Shown here: positions 1 to 7,748 of the stretch, piece by piece | Position numbering within the stretch: the first letter of the stretch is position 1 | Layout of the letters: the number at the start of each line of letters is the position of its first letter | Assembly (NCBI GenBank): GCA_964246185.1 | Contig: CAXTPP010000090.1 | Location: 1-15,159, forward strand | DNA: 15,159 nt | Direction of reading: 5' to 3' | From: LMUY01 sp964246185 | GTDB lineage: Bacteria > Pseudomonadota > Alphaproteobacteria > Acetobacterales > Acetobacteraceae | Made by a program: the position numbers and the translations under genes | Notes under the pieces: generated by a model | The model's database searches: none | Told to the model about the DNA's origin: nothing | Seen by the model: only the letters and a program-made list of their open reading frames with translations

Positions 1-50
1 AGTAGCCCACGCTATCCAGGAACACCGCTCCTACACCACGCGGTGGAACA

Positions 51-608
51 CGATCGGCAACCCCGGAGGCCGAGCACGTCCTGGACTGGTTCCACCTCGC
101 CATGCGCCTGCCGCTGCTGGAGCAATACGCCAGCGGCATCGCCCACCATGACGCTGACGAAGGCGCGCGCCTGCTGCGCGAGATGGAGCGGGTCAAGTGG
201 CTGCTCTGGCATGGCAACGGACACCGTGCCCGGCAGCGCGCCGAGAACCTGCGTGACGACGTGTAAGGGCTGGATCTGGACTACCCGCATCTCGGTAAGT
301 TCGCCCGGTCGGCGCAGGAGTTCTCGGGCTACATCCGGTCGAACGCCGGCAGCCTGATCAACTACGGCGAGCGGTTCCGCGCCGGCGAGCGCATCTCGTC
401 CGCCATGGCCGAAAGCACGGTCAACGCCGTGGTCAGCAAGCGCTGCGCCAAGCGCCAGCAGATGCAGTGGACCCGGCGAGGCGCCCATCTCTTGCTGCAA
501 ACCCGCACCCGCGCTCTCGACGGCACGATCCGGCCCATGTTCGAGCGTTGGCACCCAGGGCTGGCGAACGACAATCCCGCCAGCTCCGGTCAGGCCGCCG
601 CAGCGTGA
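51..608 (+). pseudogene. ISKra4-like transposase, degraded C-terminal half
   Basis: One reading frame from about position 51 to the TGA at 606-608 reads like the C-terminal half of an ISKra4-family transposase. It contains AEHVLDWFHLAMRL early on, YGERFRAGERISSAMAES in the middle and KRQQMQWTRRGAHLLLQTRT near the end, all in the order seen in that family. The frame is interrupted by an in-frame TAA at 264-266, between the segments RAENLRDDV and GLDLDYPHLG, so no complete transposase can be made. The N-terminal half and left end of the element are absent or lie outside the window. It abuts a second transposase remnant of another family, which suggests a site of repeated insertion and decay. 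The family assignment is from remembered motifs, not a search. Confidence 0.72.
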
Positions 609-626
609 ACACCACACGGTTCCTCA

Positions 627-1348
627 TGGCCCCCAAGCTGGATGCGGCCTGCAGCCGGCTGGAAACCGAGGCGCGCGCCGAGGCAGACGCTGCCGCCGGG
701 CCCATGACGCCAACACGGGCCGGCGCGGGCCCCACCCGTGCCGCCCGACGACGCGCCGCCACCCGACCGGCAAAGCAACCTGACCGGCCCGGACAGCGCG
801 CTGACGCGCCGGTCGGCCGCGCATGAGTATCGCCAGGCCTACAATGCGCAGGCCGTGGGCTGCGCCGATGGCGCGCAGCTGATCCTGGCCACCAACCTGG
901 TCGCCGCCACGGCCAATGCGCCAAGCTTCGCCGCCACCATCCTGGCCATGCAAGGCACGATCGGGCTGCCCAAGACGGTGCTGGCCGATGCCGGCTGCGC
1001 GAGCCGCCCGACGGTGGAAGCGCTGGCTGCAAGTGGCATCGCCCCTTGGTGGCCATCGGCCGCGCCCAGCCGCACCGGCCCTGCGACTTCCGCCCGCCGC
1101 CCGACAAGACAGCGCGGCGCATCATCAAACCCTGGCGTATCGCCATGAAGGCCAAGTTGGAAACCGACGATGCCAAATCCCTCTACAAAAAGCGTAACCA
1201 CACCGTCGAACCAGTGTTCGGCATCATCAAAAGCGCCATGGGCTTCAGCCGCTTTCGCCTCCGCGGCATTGCCAAAGTCACCACCGAATGCGCCTTAACC
1301 GCCCTGGCCTACAACTGCAAGCAGCTACATCGCCTACACACCACCTGA
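627..1348 (+). pseudogene. IS1182-like (DDE) transposase, degraded C-terminal half
   Basis: The block at 738-1040 encodes NLTGPDSALTRR, then EYRQAYNAQAV, then KTVLADAGCASRPTVEAL. It continues in another frame from about 1046 with KSLYKKRNHTVEPVFGIIKS and MGFSRFRLRGIAKV, to TGA 1346-1348. This order (NLTDPDSR-like, YNAQA, LADAGY-like, EPVFGIIK, F-x-LRG) is that of IS1182-family DDE transposases. The EPVFGIIK segment holds the usual third acidic residue. A single-base loss near 1045 separates the two frames: an extra C would give IAPLVAIGR. A second frame change near 735 joins an alanine/glutamate-rich segment (627-735) that resembles the linker before NLTD. The N-terminal half is missing. No terminal inverted repeats or target duplication were identified. 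Confidence 0.75.
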
Positions 1349-1422
1349 CCCCCACCACCTCACCGCTTCGGGATATGTTGCTTCAATCTGATCCGAACGT
1401 GCTCTAATCCTTTGTTGCCGGC

Positions 1423-2532
1423 TCACACCGGGACGCGCCGGCCCCGCACGTAGCCAGCCGCCAAGCAGTAATCCACGAGGCGCTGTAGGAATGCCGCGTC
1501 CGTCGGCGGGCAAACGCGGCCGCTCAGCGCACGCAGGTTGCCCTCCTGGAAACGCGGATCGCGCTGCAAATAGCTAGCATAAAGCTGTGTCACCTGGCCG
1601 TTCAATCGCCGCTCACCGTGCGTCAGCAACGCCGGGTCATAGGCATCGGGCAGCACGAAACAGGGGGCGTGCAGGCGTTGGTCCGCCAGTGCCACAGTCC
1701 GCAGCGCGGTGACAGGCACGGGAGCGCCGGAAACCAGGTGATAGGTCCGGCCAGATGCCGTCTGCATGCCCTCGGCGATGTCGGTCAGCCCGCCGATCAC
1801 ATGGTCGATCGGCACTAGATCGAGGCTCGCGCCGGGGCTGGCGGGAAGCGTTTGGATCAAGCCGTCGGCAACCAGCTTGATCAGGCCATAGATGTTGCTG
1901 AAGCTGCCGATCCGGCCGGTGCGGGAGTCGCCGACCACGATGGATGGACGGGCCACCGCTACGGTCTGGCCCGCATTGGCGGCGGCACGCACCAGGCTCT
2001 CCGCCGCCGCCTTGCTGGCCTCGTAGCCGTTGGTGAAACGCTGGCCGACATCCAGCTCCGACTCTGCAATCGGGCCATCCCGGCCGCCGCAGACATACGC
2101 GGTGCTTACGTAGAGCACCGGGACATGACGGCCGTCGCGGGCGTAGGCGAGGACGTTGGCCGTGCCGTCGATGTTCACCGCACGGTAGGCGTCTGGCTCG
2201 CAATCAAACCCAGTGAGTGCAGCGCAGTGCAGGATGAGGTCCAGGTGCGGCAATGGCTGGGCCAGACCCAGGCCGCGCTGGCGTACGTCGCCGTGCAGAG
2301 TGGCGATGGCGCCCGGCCGCAGCGCGGCGCCGGTCCAGGCGGACGTTGCAATCGGACGGCCATCGTTGCGCAACAGGGCGGTGCTGGTGTGCAGCAATGC
2401 GATGGTCGAGTGGCCACGTCCGGCCAGGTGACCCGCCAGCTCCCGCCCGATCAGCCCCCCAGCGCCCGTGATCAGGATACGCAGAGGCTGTGGAGCCTGC
2501 GCCCGGCCTCGGCTCGATTGTTGGAGGTTCAA
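1423..2532 (-). CDS. SDR-family NAD(P)-dependent reductase/epimerase
   Basis: A protein of about 369 residues with an extended short-chain dehydrogenase fold. The dinucleotide-binding loop TGAGGLIG lies at residues 22-29, the HCAA strand end at 102-105, STAYVCG at 143-149 and the catalytic YEASK (Y170, K174) in place. RPSIVVGDS at about 195-203 and the PIDHV segment near 241 are typical of the thioester-reductase/male-sterility type (NAD_binding_4) and of NAD-dependent epimerases. The substrate cannot be read from the sequence; a sugar nucleotide or a carrier-bound thioester are both possible. The longest frame begins at a TTG (2530-2532) without a clear Shine-Dalgarno, and the first 17 residues precede the conserved fold, so the start is uncertain. 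It lies 37 bases downstream of the CBS gene on the same strand, probably co-transcribed. Its 3' end faces the IS remnants. Confidence 0.85.
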   Translation of the reverse strand: MNLQQSSRGRAQAPQPLRILITGAGGLIGRELAGHLAGRGHSTIALLHTSTALLRNDGRPIATSAWTGAALRPGAIATLHGDVRQRGLGLAQPLPHLDLILHCAALTGFDCEPDAYRAVNIDGTANVLAYARDGRHVPVLYVSTAYVCGGRDGPIAESELDVGQRFTNGYEASKAAAESLVRAAANAGQTVAVARPSIVVGDSRTGRIGSFSNIYGLIKLVADGLIQTLPASPGASLDLVPIDHVIGGLTDIAEGMQTASGRTYHLVSGAPVPVTALRTVALADQRLHAPCFVLPDAYDPALLTHGERRLNGQVTQLYASYLQRDPRFQEGNLRALSGRVCPPTDAAFLQRLVDYCLAAGYVRGRRVPV

Positions 2533-2569
2533 CGCGCTCGCCCGGTGTTCATACAGATGAAGCGGGCGT

Positions 2570-3001
2570 TCAGCTGTGCATCCGGCTGATATCCAGCAGC
2601 ACTCCCGCTTCCAGTTCCTTCTGATCCAGCCGGTGCTTGATCAGGTCGCCCAAACTGACCATCCCTGCCAGCCCGTCCGTGCCGATAATGGGCAAATGAC
2701 GGATACGGCGCTCAATCATGACGGCCAAAGCGTGCTCGATCGTATCGGTTGGGCCACCGGTGAGGATTGGGCTGCTCATCAACTCGCGCACCTTGTAGCC
2801 GTAGGCGGGCGCGCCGCTCTTGGCCAAACGGTTGACCAGATCCCGCTCGGAGAAGATGCCGACCGGCTTGCCATGCTCCTCCACCACCAGGGCGCCGATC
2901 CTGTGCGCCGCCAGGCGTTCCACCGCCTCCTTGACGGTCTGCTCCGCGCGGATAGTGAAGACCTCGTGGCCCTTAGTTCGCAGCACATCGGAAATCAGCA
3001 T
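2570..3001 (-). CDS. Two-CBS-domain protein
   Basis: A 143-residue soluble protein made almost entirely of two CBS domains: about residues 8-65 (VKEAVERLAAHRIGALVVEE, then PVGIFSERDLV) and about 73-130 (IEHALAVMIERRIRHLPII, then LAGMVSLGDLI). Paired CBS domains form a Bateman module that binds adenine nucleotides such as AMP, ATP or SAM and usually acts as a sensor. There is no attached catalytic domain here, so its partner is unknown. The ATG at 2999-3001 is preceded by AGGAG seven bases upstream, a good ribosome-binding site. It sits between the RNA methyltransferase gene (79-base gap) and the SDR gene (37-base gap), all on the minus strand. Stand-alone proteins of this type are common in alphaproteobacteria. 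Confidence 0.9.
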   Translation of the reverse strand: MLISDVLRTKGHEVFTIRAEQTVKEAVERLAAHRIGALVVEEHGKPVGIFSERDLVNRLAKSGAPAYGYKVRELMSSPILTGGPTDTIEHALAVMIERRIRHLPIIGTDGLAGMVSLGDLIKHRLDQKELEAGVLLDISRMHS

Positions 3002-3080
3002 GGAGAGGCTCCTATGATAACGCTCGCGAGTATACGAAGCCGATTGCCCGGCATGGAGTTGCTGGCGGCGCTAGCTCGGC

Positions 3081-4331
3081 TTAGCGGCCAGGACTACGGA
3101 GCCGCTCGAACAAGATGACGCTTTCCACCGCGGCGGACCATAGGAATTGATCCACCGGCACGGCGGCCGTCGCCGCATAGCCGGCAGCCCGCAGAATTTG
3201 GGCGTCCCGGGCCAGTGCCGCCGGGTTGCAGCTGACGTAGATCACCCGGGCGACGCCGGACGCGGCAATGCCGGGCATCTGCGCCAACGCCCCGGTGAAT
3301 GGCGGGTCCAGCACGACGGCCATCGCGCCCGCCAATTCTTTCGCCATCAGAGGTTGGCGGGCTAGGTCACGCTGCACCACCTCCACCCGACGGCCCGCAA
3401 TGGCTTGTCGCAAAGCGGCGTGGGCCGCCGCATCACCCTCGTAGGCGACTACCCGGGCACGCTCCGCAAGCGCGAAGGTCAGGGTGCCGCAACCGGCGAA
3501 CAGCTCGGCCACCCGGGCACGAGCCGGCACGCGCTCGGGTAAAAACGAGAGCACGGCGGCGGTGATGGCGGCGGAGCCCTGGCGGGACGCTTGCAGGAAG
3601 GCCCCGGGCGGCATGGCCACCGTGACGCCGGCCAGCGCGGTCACGGCAGGCATCAGTTGACAGGCGGTTTCAGGAAGCCCGTCTTCCAAGGCCCAGGATA
3701 TGCGGCAAACGCCCCCCTCCCCCGCCATGGCCGTGAGCACGGTGCGATCGGGAGCGCTCAGCGGCACGTCGGTGCGTAGCAATAGGTCTATGCCGCTGTC
3801 CAAGGCGTTGGCGGTGGCCGATCCAGCGCGGCGCAGGCCGCCGATGCGGGGCAGCGTGCGCCGAAGAATACCGATCAGTGCCACCAGGGCCGGCTCCAGT
3901 ACCAGGCACGTGTGCAAATCCACCACCTCGCCCCCGCGGTGCTGGTGCAGCCCGACACGCACGCCCTTGCCGTCCCGTGCCAACGCCAGGTCCACCCGGC
4001 GGCGTCCGCCGGGCAGGGTGCGGGCGAGCGGCGACATTGGCACGTCCGAATATCCAGCACGAGCGAGGGCAGCCCGAATCTGGCCTGTCTTCCAGGCCGC
4101 ATAAGGCATGTCCTGCCAGTGTTGCAGGGTGCAACCGCCACAGACGCCGAAATGCGGGCATGGGGCCAGCTGGCGTTCTGAAGAACGGGTGAGGAGTTCC
4201 GCCTGGCTGGTGAAGCCTTGGCCGCGCCGGGTCAGGCCAGAGACGCGGACTTGCTCGCCGGGTAGGGTGAAGGGAAGATACGCATGATGGCCGTCCGGCA
4301 AACTCGCTAAGCCGTCGCCGTCCGCGCCCAT
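3081..4331 (-). CDS. RumA/RlmD-type RNA (uracil-5-)-methyltransferase with Fe-S cluster
   Basis: A 416-residue SAM-dependent methyltransferase of the family that makes 5-methyluridine in rRNA or tRNA. An N-terminal TRAM-like RNA-binding part (residues 1-50) is followed by cysteines C58, C64, C67 (CPHFGVCGGC) and C142, the ligand pattern of the [4Fe-4S] cluster in RlmD/RumA. The SAM-binding loop AELFAGCGTLTF is at about 275-286. PPGAFLQAS is at 241-249, DPPFTGA near 342, and the nucleophile C368 is in YVSCNPAALARD. The exact target base is not deducible. The ATG at 4329-4331 has no clear Shine-Dalgarno. The in-frame codons just upstream (KLHVTQ) resemble the usual N-terminus of the TRAM domain but contain no start codon, so the N-terminus may be slightly shortened. 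Confidence 0.9.
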   Translation of the reverse strand: MGADGDGLASLPDGHHAYLPFTLPGEQVRVSGLTRRGQGFTSQAELLTRSSERQLAPCPHFGVCGGCTLQHWQDMPYAAWKTGQIRAALARAGYSDVPMSPLARTLPGGRRRVDLALARDGKGVRVGLHQHRGGEVVDLHTCLVLEPALVALIGILRRTLPRIGGLRRAGSATANALDSGIDLLLRTDVPLSAPDRTVLTAMAGEGGVCRISWALEDGLPETACQLMPAVTALAGVTVAMPPGAFLQASRQGSAAITAAVLSFLPERVPARARVAELFAGCGTLTFALAERARVVAYEGDAAAHAALRQAIAGRRVEVVQRDLARQPLMAKELAGAMAVVLDPPFTGALAQMPGIAASGVARVIYVSCNPAALARDAQILRAAGYAATAAVPVDQFLWSAAVESVILFERLRSPGR

Positions 4332-4366
4332 CTGGGTGACATGGAGTTTGTAGGCCTCCCCACCCT

Positions 4367-4389
4367 GCCCTCCCCTGGAGGAGGAGGGC
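4367..4389 (-). other. Intergenic hairpin between gcdH and the methyltransferase gene
   Basis: GCCCTCC (4367-4373) and GGAGGGC (4383-4389) form a perfect 7-bp stem around a 9-base loop in the 77-base gap. It lies 20 bases past the gcdH stop. No T-tract follows on the minus strand, so it is a weak terminator candidate at best. It could equally be an mRNA-stabilising or attenuating hairpin within the operon. Confidence 0.4.
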
Positions 4390-4408
4390 TTCCGGGACGC
4401 AGGGCGGG

Positions 4409-5674
4409 CTAGACGCCGAACGCGGATAGGCCGGTTTGGGCGCGGCCGAGAATCAGGGCATGCACGTCATGCGTGCCCTCGTACGTGTTCACCGCCTCCA
4501 GGTTCATGAGATGGCGCATGACATGGTACTCATCGGCAATGCCGTTGCCGCCGTGCATGTCCCGCGCCTCCCGGGCGATGGCCAGCGCCTTGCCGCAGGA
4601 GTTGCGCTTGCAAAGGCTGATCATCTCCGGCGCGGCCCGGTGCTCATCCATCAGGCGACCGAGCCGCAGTACGCTCTGCAGCCCAAGAGTGATCTCGGTC
4701 TGCATGTCGGCCAGCTTCTTCTGAATCAGCTGGGTGGCGGCGAGCGGACGGCCGAACATCATGCGGTTGAGCGTGTAGTCGCGCGCGGCGTGCCAGCAGA
4801 ACTCGGCCGCGCCTAGCGCGCCCCAGGAAATACCGTAGCGCGCGTTGTTGAGGCACGAAAACGGGCCGCGCAGACCCTTGACGCCGGGCAGCATGTTGAC
4901 GGCAGGGACGAAAACCTCGTCCATCATGATCATGCCGGTCTTGGATGCCCGCAGGCTCAGCTTGCCCTCGATGACCGGGGCGCTCAGGCCCTTCATCCCC
5001 TTTTCGAGGATGTAGCCTCGGATGGTCCCGCCATCGTCCTTGGCCCACACCACGAATACGTCGGCGAGCGGCGAGTTGGTGATCCAAGTCTTGGAGCCGC
5101 TGACGAGGTAGCCTCCATCGACCGCCTTGGCGCGCGTCCGCATCGAGCCCGGGTCGGACCCGGCATCCGGCTCCGTCAGCCCGAAGCAGCCGATGAACTC
5201 GCCGTTTTGCAGCTTCGGCAGGAACCGCTCGCGTTGATCATCGGAACCGAACGCCCAGATCGGATACATCACCAGGGAAGACTGCACGGAGAAAGCAGAC
5301 CGGTAGCCGCTGTCCACCCGCTCTACTTCACGGGCGATCAGGCCGTAGGCGACGCACGACACGCCGGCGCAGCCATACCCGTCCAGCGTGGCCCCGAGAA
5401 AGCCCATCTCCCCCATCTCATTCATGATCTCGCGGTCAAACCGCTCATGGCGGTTGGCGAGCAGGATGCGGGGGAACAGCTTGTCCTGGCAGTAGGCCCG
5501 CGCGGCGTCGCGGATCGCCCGCTCGTCCTCGCTGAGCTGGTCCTCCAGCAACAGGGCGTCGTCCCAGCTGAACGGCCCCATGGGACGGTTCTGCGGCAGC
5601 GTCCCGGTCGCGCTGTCCTGCAACGGGCGGGCCTCGGCAGCCTCGGGGGTAGGAACCGGCATCATGACGTTCAT
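4409..5674 (-). CDS. gcdH: Glutaryl-CoA dehydrogenase
   Basis: A 421-residue FAD-dependent acyl-CoA dehydrogenase that oxidises and decarboxylates glutaryl-CoA to crotonyl-CoA in lysine/tryptophan breakdown. FAD-contact motifs are CFGLTEPDAGSD (163-174) and the WITNSP loop (197-202). The C-terminal signature VNTYEGTHDVHALILGRA carries the catalytic base E399 and is diagnostic of GcdH rather than other acyl-CoA dehydrogenases. The ARDMHGGNGI motif at 370-379 also fits. The N-terminus has about 30 extra residues before the usual GPFSWDD start of homologues. M1, M4 and M5 are all possible starts; M1 has GGAGGA about 10 bases upstream. Its ATG overlaps the helicase TGA as ATGA (5671-5674), implying translational coupling. 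No glutarate regulator is adjacent. Confidence 0.93.
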   Translation of the reverse strand: MNVMMPVPTPEAAEARPLQDSATGTLPQNRPMGPFSWDDALLLEDQLSEDERAIRDAARAYCQDKLFPRILLANRHERFDREIMNEMGEMGFLGATLDGYGCAGVSCVAYGLIAREVERVDSGYRSAFSVQSSLVMYPIWAFGSDDQRERFLPKLQNGEFIGCFGLTEPDAGSDPGSMRTRAKAVDGGYLVSGSKTWITNSPLADVFVVWAKDDGGTIRGYILEKGMKGLSAPVIEGKLSLRASKTGMIMMDEVFVPAVNMLPGVKGLRGPFSCLNNARYGISWGALGAAEFCWHAARDYTLNRMMFGRPLAATQLIQKKLADMQTEITLGLQSVLRLGRLMDEHRAAPEMISLCKRNSCGKALAIAREARDMHGGNGIADEYHVMRHLMNLEAVNTYEGTHDVHALILGRAQTGLSAFGV

Positions 5675-7557
5675 GTCTGAGTGTCCTCCGTTTGCCGCGA
5701 ATTCGCCTCGCGCACTGGCGAGCGTATCAACATGAAGGCGGGGATGTCATCGCCAAACCCCTGCACGGCAGGGCCAAGGTCGTCATCGCGCCCCCGGCCG
5801 TCCCGGCGTGGCCGCCGGTCTGCCTCACGCTCCCGCACGGTCTCCTGCACCGGTTCCCGCGATGCGTCCCGTGCTGCGTTCCTAGCCGGACGCTCCCGGG
5901 TGCGCGGCTCGCGTGCAGGCGTGTCAGCCTCGGCGGGTGCGCCGCGGCGGCTGCGGCGCGGAGCAGCCGGCCGGTCTGCGCCACGGATTTCAGACTTATC
6001 TGCGGCGCGAGCTTCCGGCTGTTCGGCGCGGGCTTCCGGCTCGGGCCGGCGAGACCTGCCCTCCGGCTTAACCCCTGGCTTGACACCCGCCTGGCCACGA
6101 CCCCGGCGCTTGCGCCCATCGCCCTCGGACCAATCCACTGGATCCAGCCCATCCACCGCCAGACGCGGGATCGTAGCGCCGACCAGCTTCTCGATCGCCT
6201 CGACCGCCAGCCGGTCTTCCGGGGCTGCAAGGGTGAAGGCGTGGCCGGTAAGCCCAGCGCGTCCGGTGCGCCCAATACGGTGGACGTAGTCCTCGGCATG
6301 GTGCGGCACGTCGAAGTTGAACACGTGGGACAAGCCGCTGATGTCCACTCCGCGAGCCGCCACGTCGCTGCATACCAGCAGGCGCAGGTCGCCTGCCTTG
6401 AACCGTGCCATGGTCGCCGTCCGCTCAGACTGCGACAAGTCCCCATGCAATGCGCCGACATCGAATTCATGCCGCTTGAGCGACTTGTAGAGAATGTCCA
6501 CCTCAGTCTTGCGGTTGCAGAAGATCAAGGCGTTCTGCACCTGTTCGGACCGGATCAGCCGCCGCAGCGCCTCCCGCTTATCGGTTTCTGCGACTAGCGC
6601 CAGCCCGGCCACGATGGTGGTGGCCACCGAGGCCGGACGCGAGACGGTGATGACCTTGGGATTCTGCAGGAAGGCGTCGGAAAGCCGCTTGATCTCCGGC
6701 GCCATGGTGGCTGAGAAGAACAGGGTCTGCCGGGTGCGGGGCAGCCATGCCACGATACGCTCGACATCGGGAATGAATCCCATGTCCAGCATGCGGTCAG
6801 CCTCATCGATCACCAGGATGCGGGCGTCCGTCATCAGCAGCCCGCCGCGCTCGAACAGGTCGATAAGTCGGCCCGGCGTCGCGATCAGCACGTCCACGCC
6901 CTTCATCAGCACGTCTTTTTGTTCGGACATGCTCTCGCCGCCGATCAACAGGGCGTGCGTCAGCTTCAGGTGCTTGCCGTACTGGACGAAGTTCTCCGCC
7001 ACCTGCAAGGCCAACTCGCGGGTCGGCTCAAGGATAAGCGAACGCGGCATCCGGGCGCGGGCGCGGCTGCCAGCCAGGATGTCCATCAATGGCAGGGTGA
7101 ATGAGGCTGTCTTGCCAGTGCCGGTCTGCGCCACGCCCAGCACGTCCCGCCCCATCAGCACGACGGGAATTGCCTGCTCCTGGATGGGTGTCGGGTGTAG
7201 GTAGCCCATCTCTGAAATGGCTTGCAGGAGAGGCGCGGACAGGCCGAGATCGGCGAACACCGCCCTTATTGGTTCGGGCACCTCCTCGGCCTCGTTCGCC
7301 GGGTCCAAGCCGTCGTCTTCAGTCCTTAGTGCCTGCTCAGTAATCGAGCCAAGTTTATCATCGAACGACGGGACAGAGTCTTGGTTAGCCGTATCGGCCA
7401 CTTCTGCCGCTATCGGCCCGGCCCGTAGGTCCCCAGCAGGGCCTTCCGCCTCCGCAGCGAAACCGTCTGTCGCAGTGACGGGCGGGACAACGCTTCCACT
7501 TTCCGGCTCGGGCTGCGCGGTGTAATCCGCAGGGGCAGGGTTCGTTTCGATCAACAA
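5671..7557 (-). CDS. DEAD-box ATP-dependent RNA helicase, RhlE-like
   Basis: A full two-domain helicase core: FADLGLSAPLL Q-motif region (101-111), GVAQTGTGKT Walker A (141-150), PTRELA, TPGR, DEAD (251-254), SAT (282-284), then ARGVDISG and HRIGRTGRAG (426-435). It unwinds RNA in cold adaptation, ribosome assembly or decay; which of these is not visible. The core is bracketed by an acidic, low-complexity N-terminal extension of about 98 residues and an Arg-rich tail of about 145 residues with RGRG-like stretches, likely an RNA-binding disordered region. The longest frame starts at a TTG (7555-7557) with a weak GGAA upstream. No Met codon occurs before residue 117. A GTG at 7258-7260 directly before FADLGL is a plausible alternative that would remove the extension. 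Its stop overlaps the gcdH start. Confidence 0.93.
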   Translation of the reverse strand: MLIETNPAPADYTAQPEPESGSVVPPVTATDGFAAEAEGPAGDLRAGPIAAEVADTANQDSVPSFDDKLGSITEQALRTEDDGLDPANEAEEVPEPIRAVFADLGLSAPLLQAISEMGYLHPTPIQEQAIPVVLMGRDVLGVAQTGTGKTASFTLPLMDILAGSRARARMPRSLILEPTRELALQVAENFVQYGKHLKLTHALLIGGESMSEQKDVLMKGVDVLIATPGRLIDLFERGGLLMTDARILVIDEADRMLDMGFIPDVERIVAWLPRTRQTLFFSATMAPEIKRLSDAFLQNPKVITVSRPASVATTIVAGLALVAETDKREALRRLIRSEQVQNALIFCNRKTEVDILYKSLKRHEFDVGALHGDLSQSERTATMARFKAGDLRLLVCSDVAARGVDISGLSHVFNFDVPHHAEDYVHRIGRTGRAGLTGHAFTLAAPEDRLAVEAIEKLVGATIPRLAVDGLDPVDWSEGDGRKRRGRGQAGVKPGVKPEGRSRRPEPEARAEQPEARAADKSEIRGADRPAAPRRSRRGAPAEADTPAREPRTRERPARNAARDASREPVQETVREREADRRPRRDGRGRDDDLGPAVQGFGDDIPAFMLIRSPVREANSRQTEDTQT

Positions 7558-7748
7558 ATTTTCCGGTCGCTCTAGGAGGGAATGCCGGCGTCCAAGCTGA
7601 GCCGGCGGTGGTTTTAGCTGCGGTGCGAGGCGCAGCTTTCGCTTCTTAACCCGATATCTGGACGTAGGCTGTGAAAGTCAAGGAATTACCTTGCCCAGCA
7701 ACGGCCGCCACCCTACCGCGTAGGACACCTGCCAACCGGGGAACCAGT

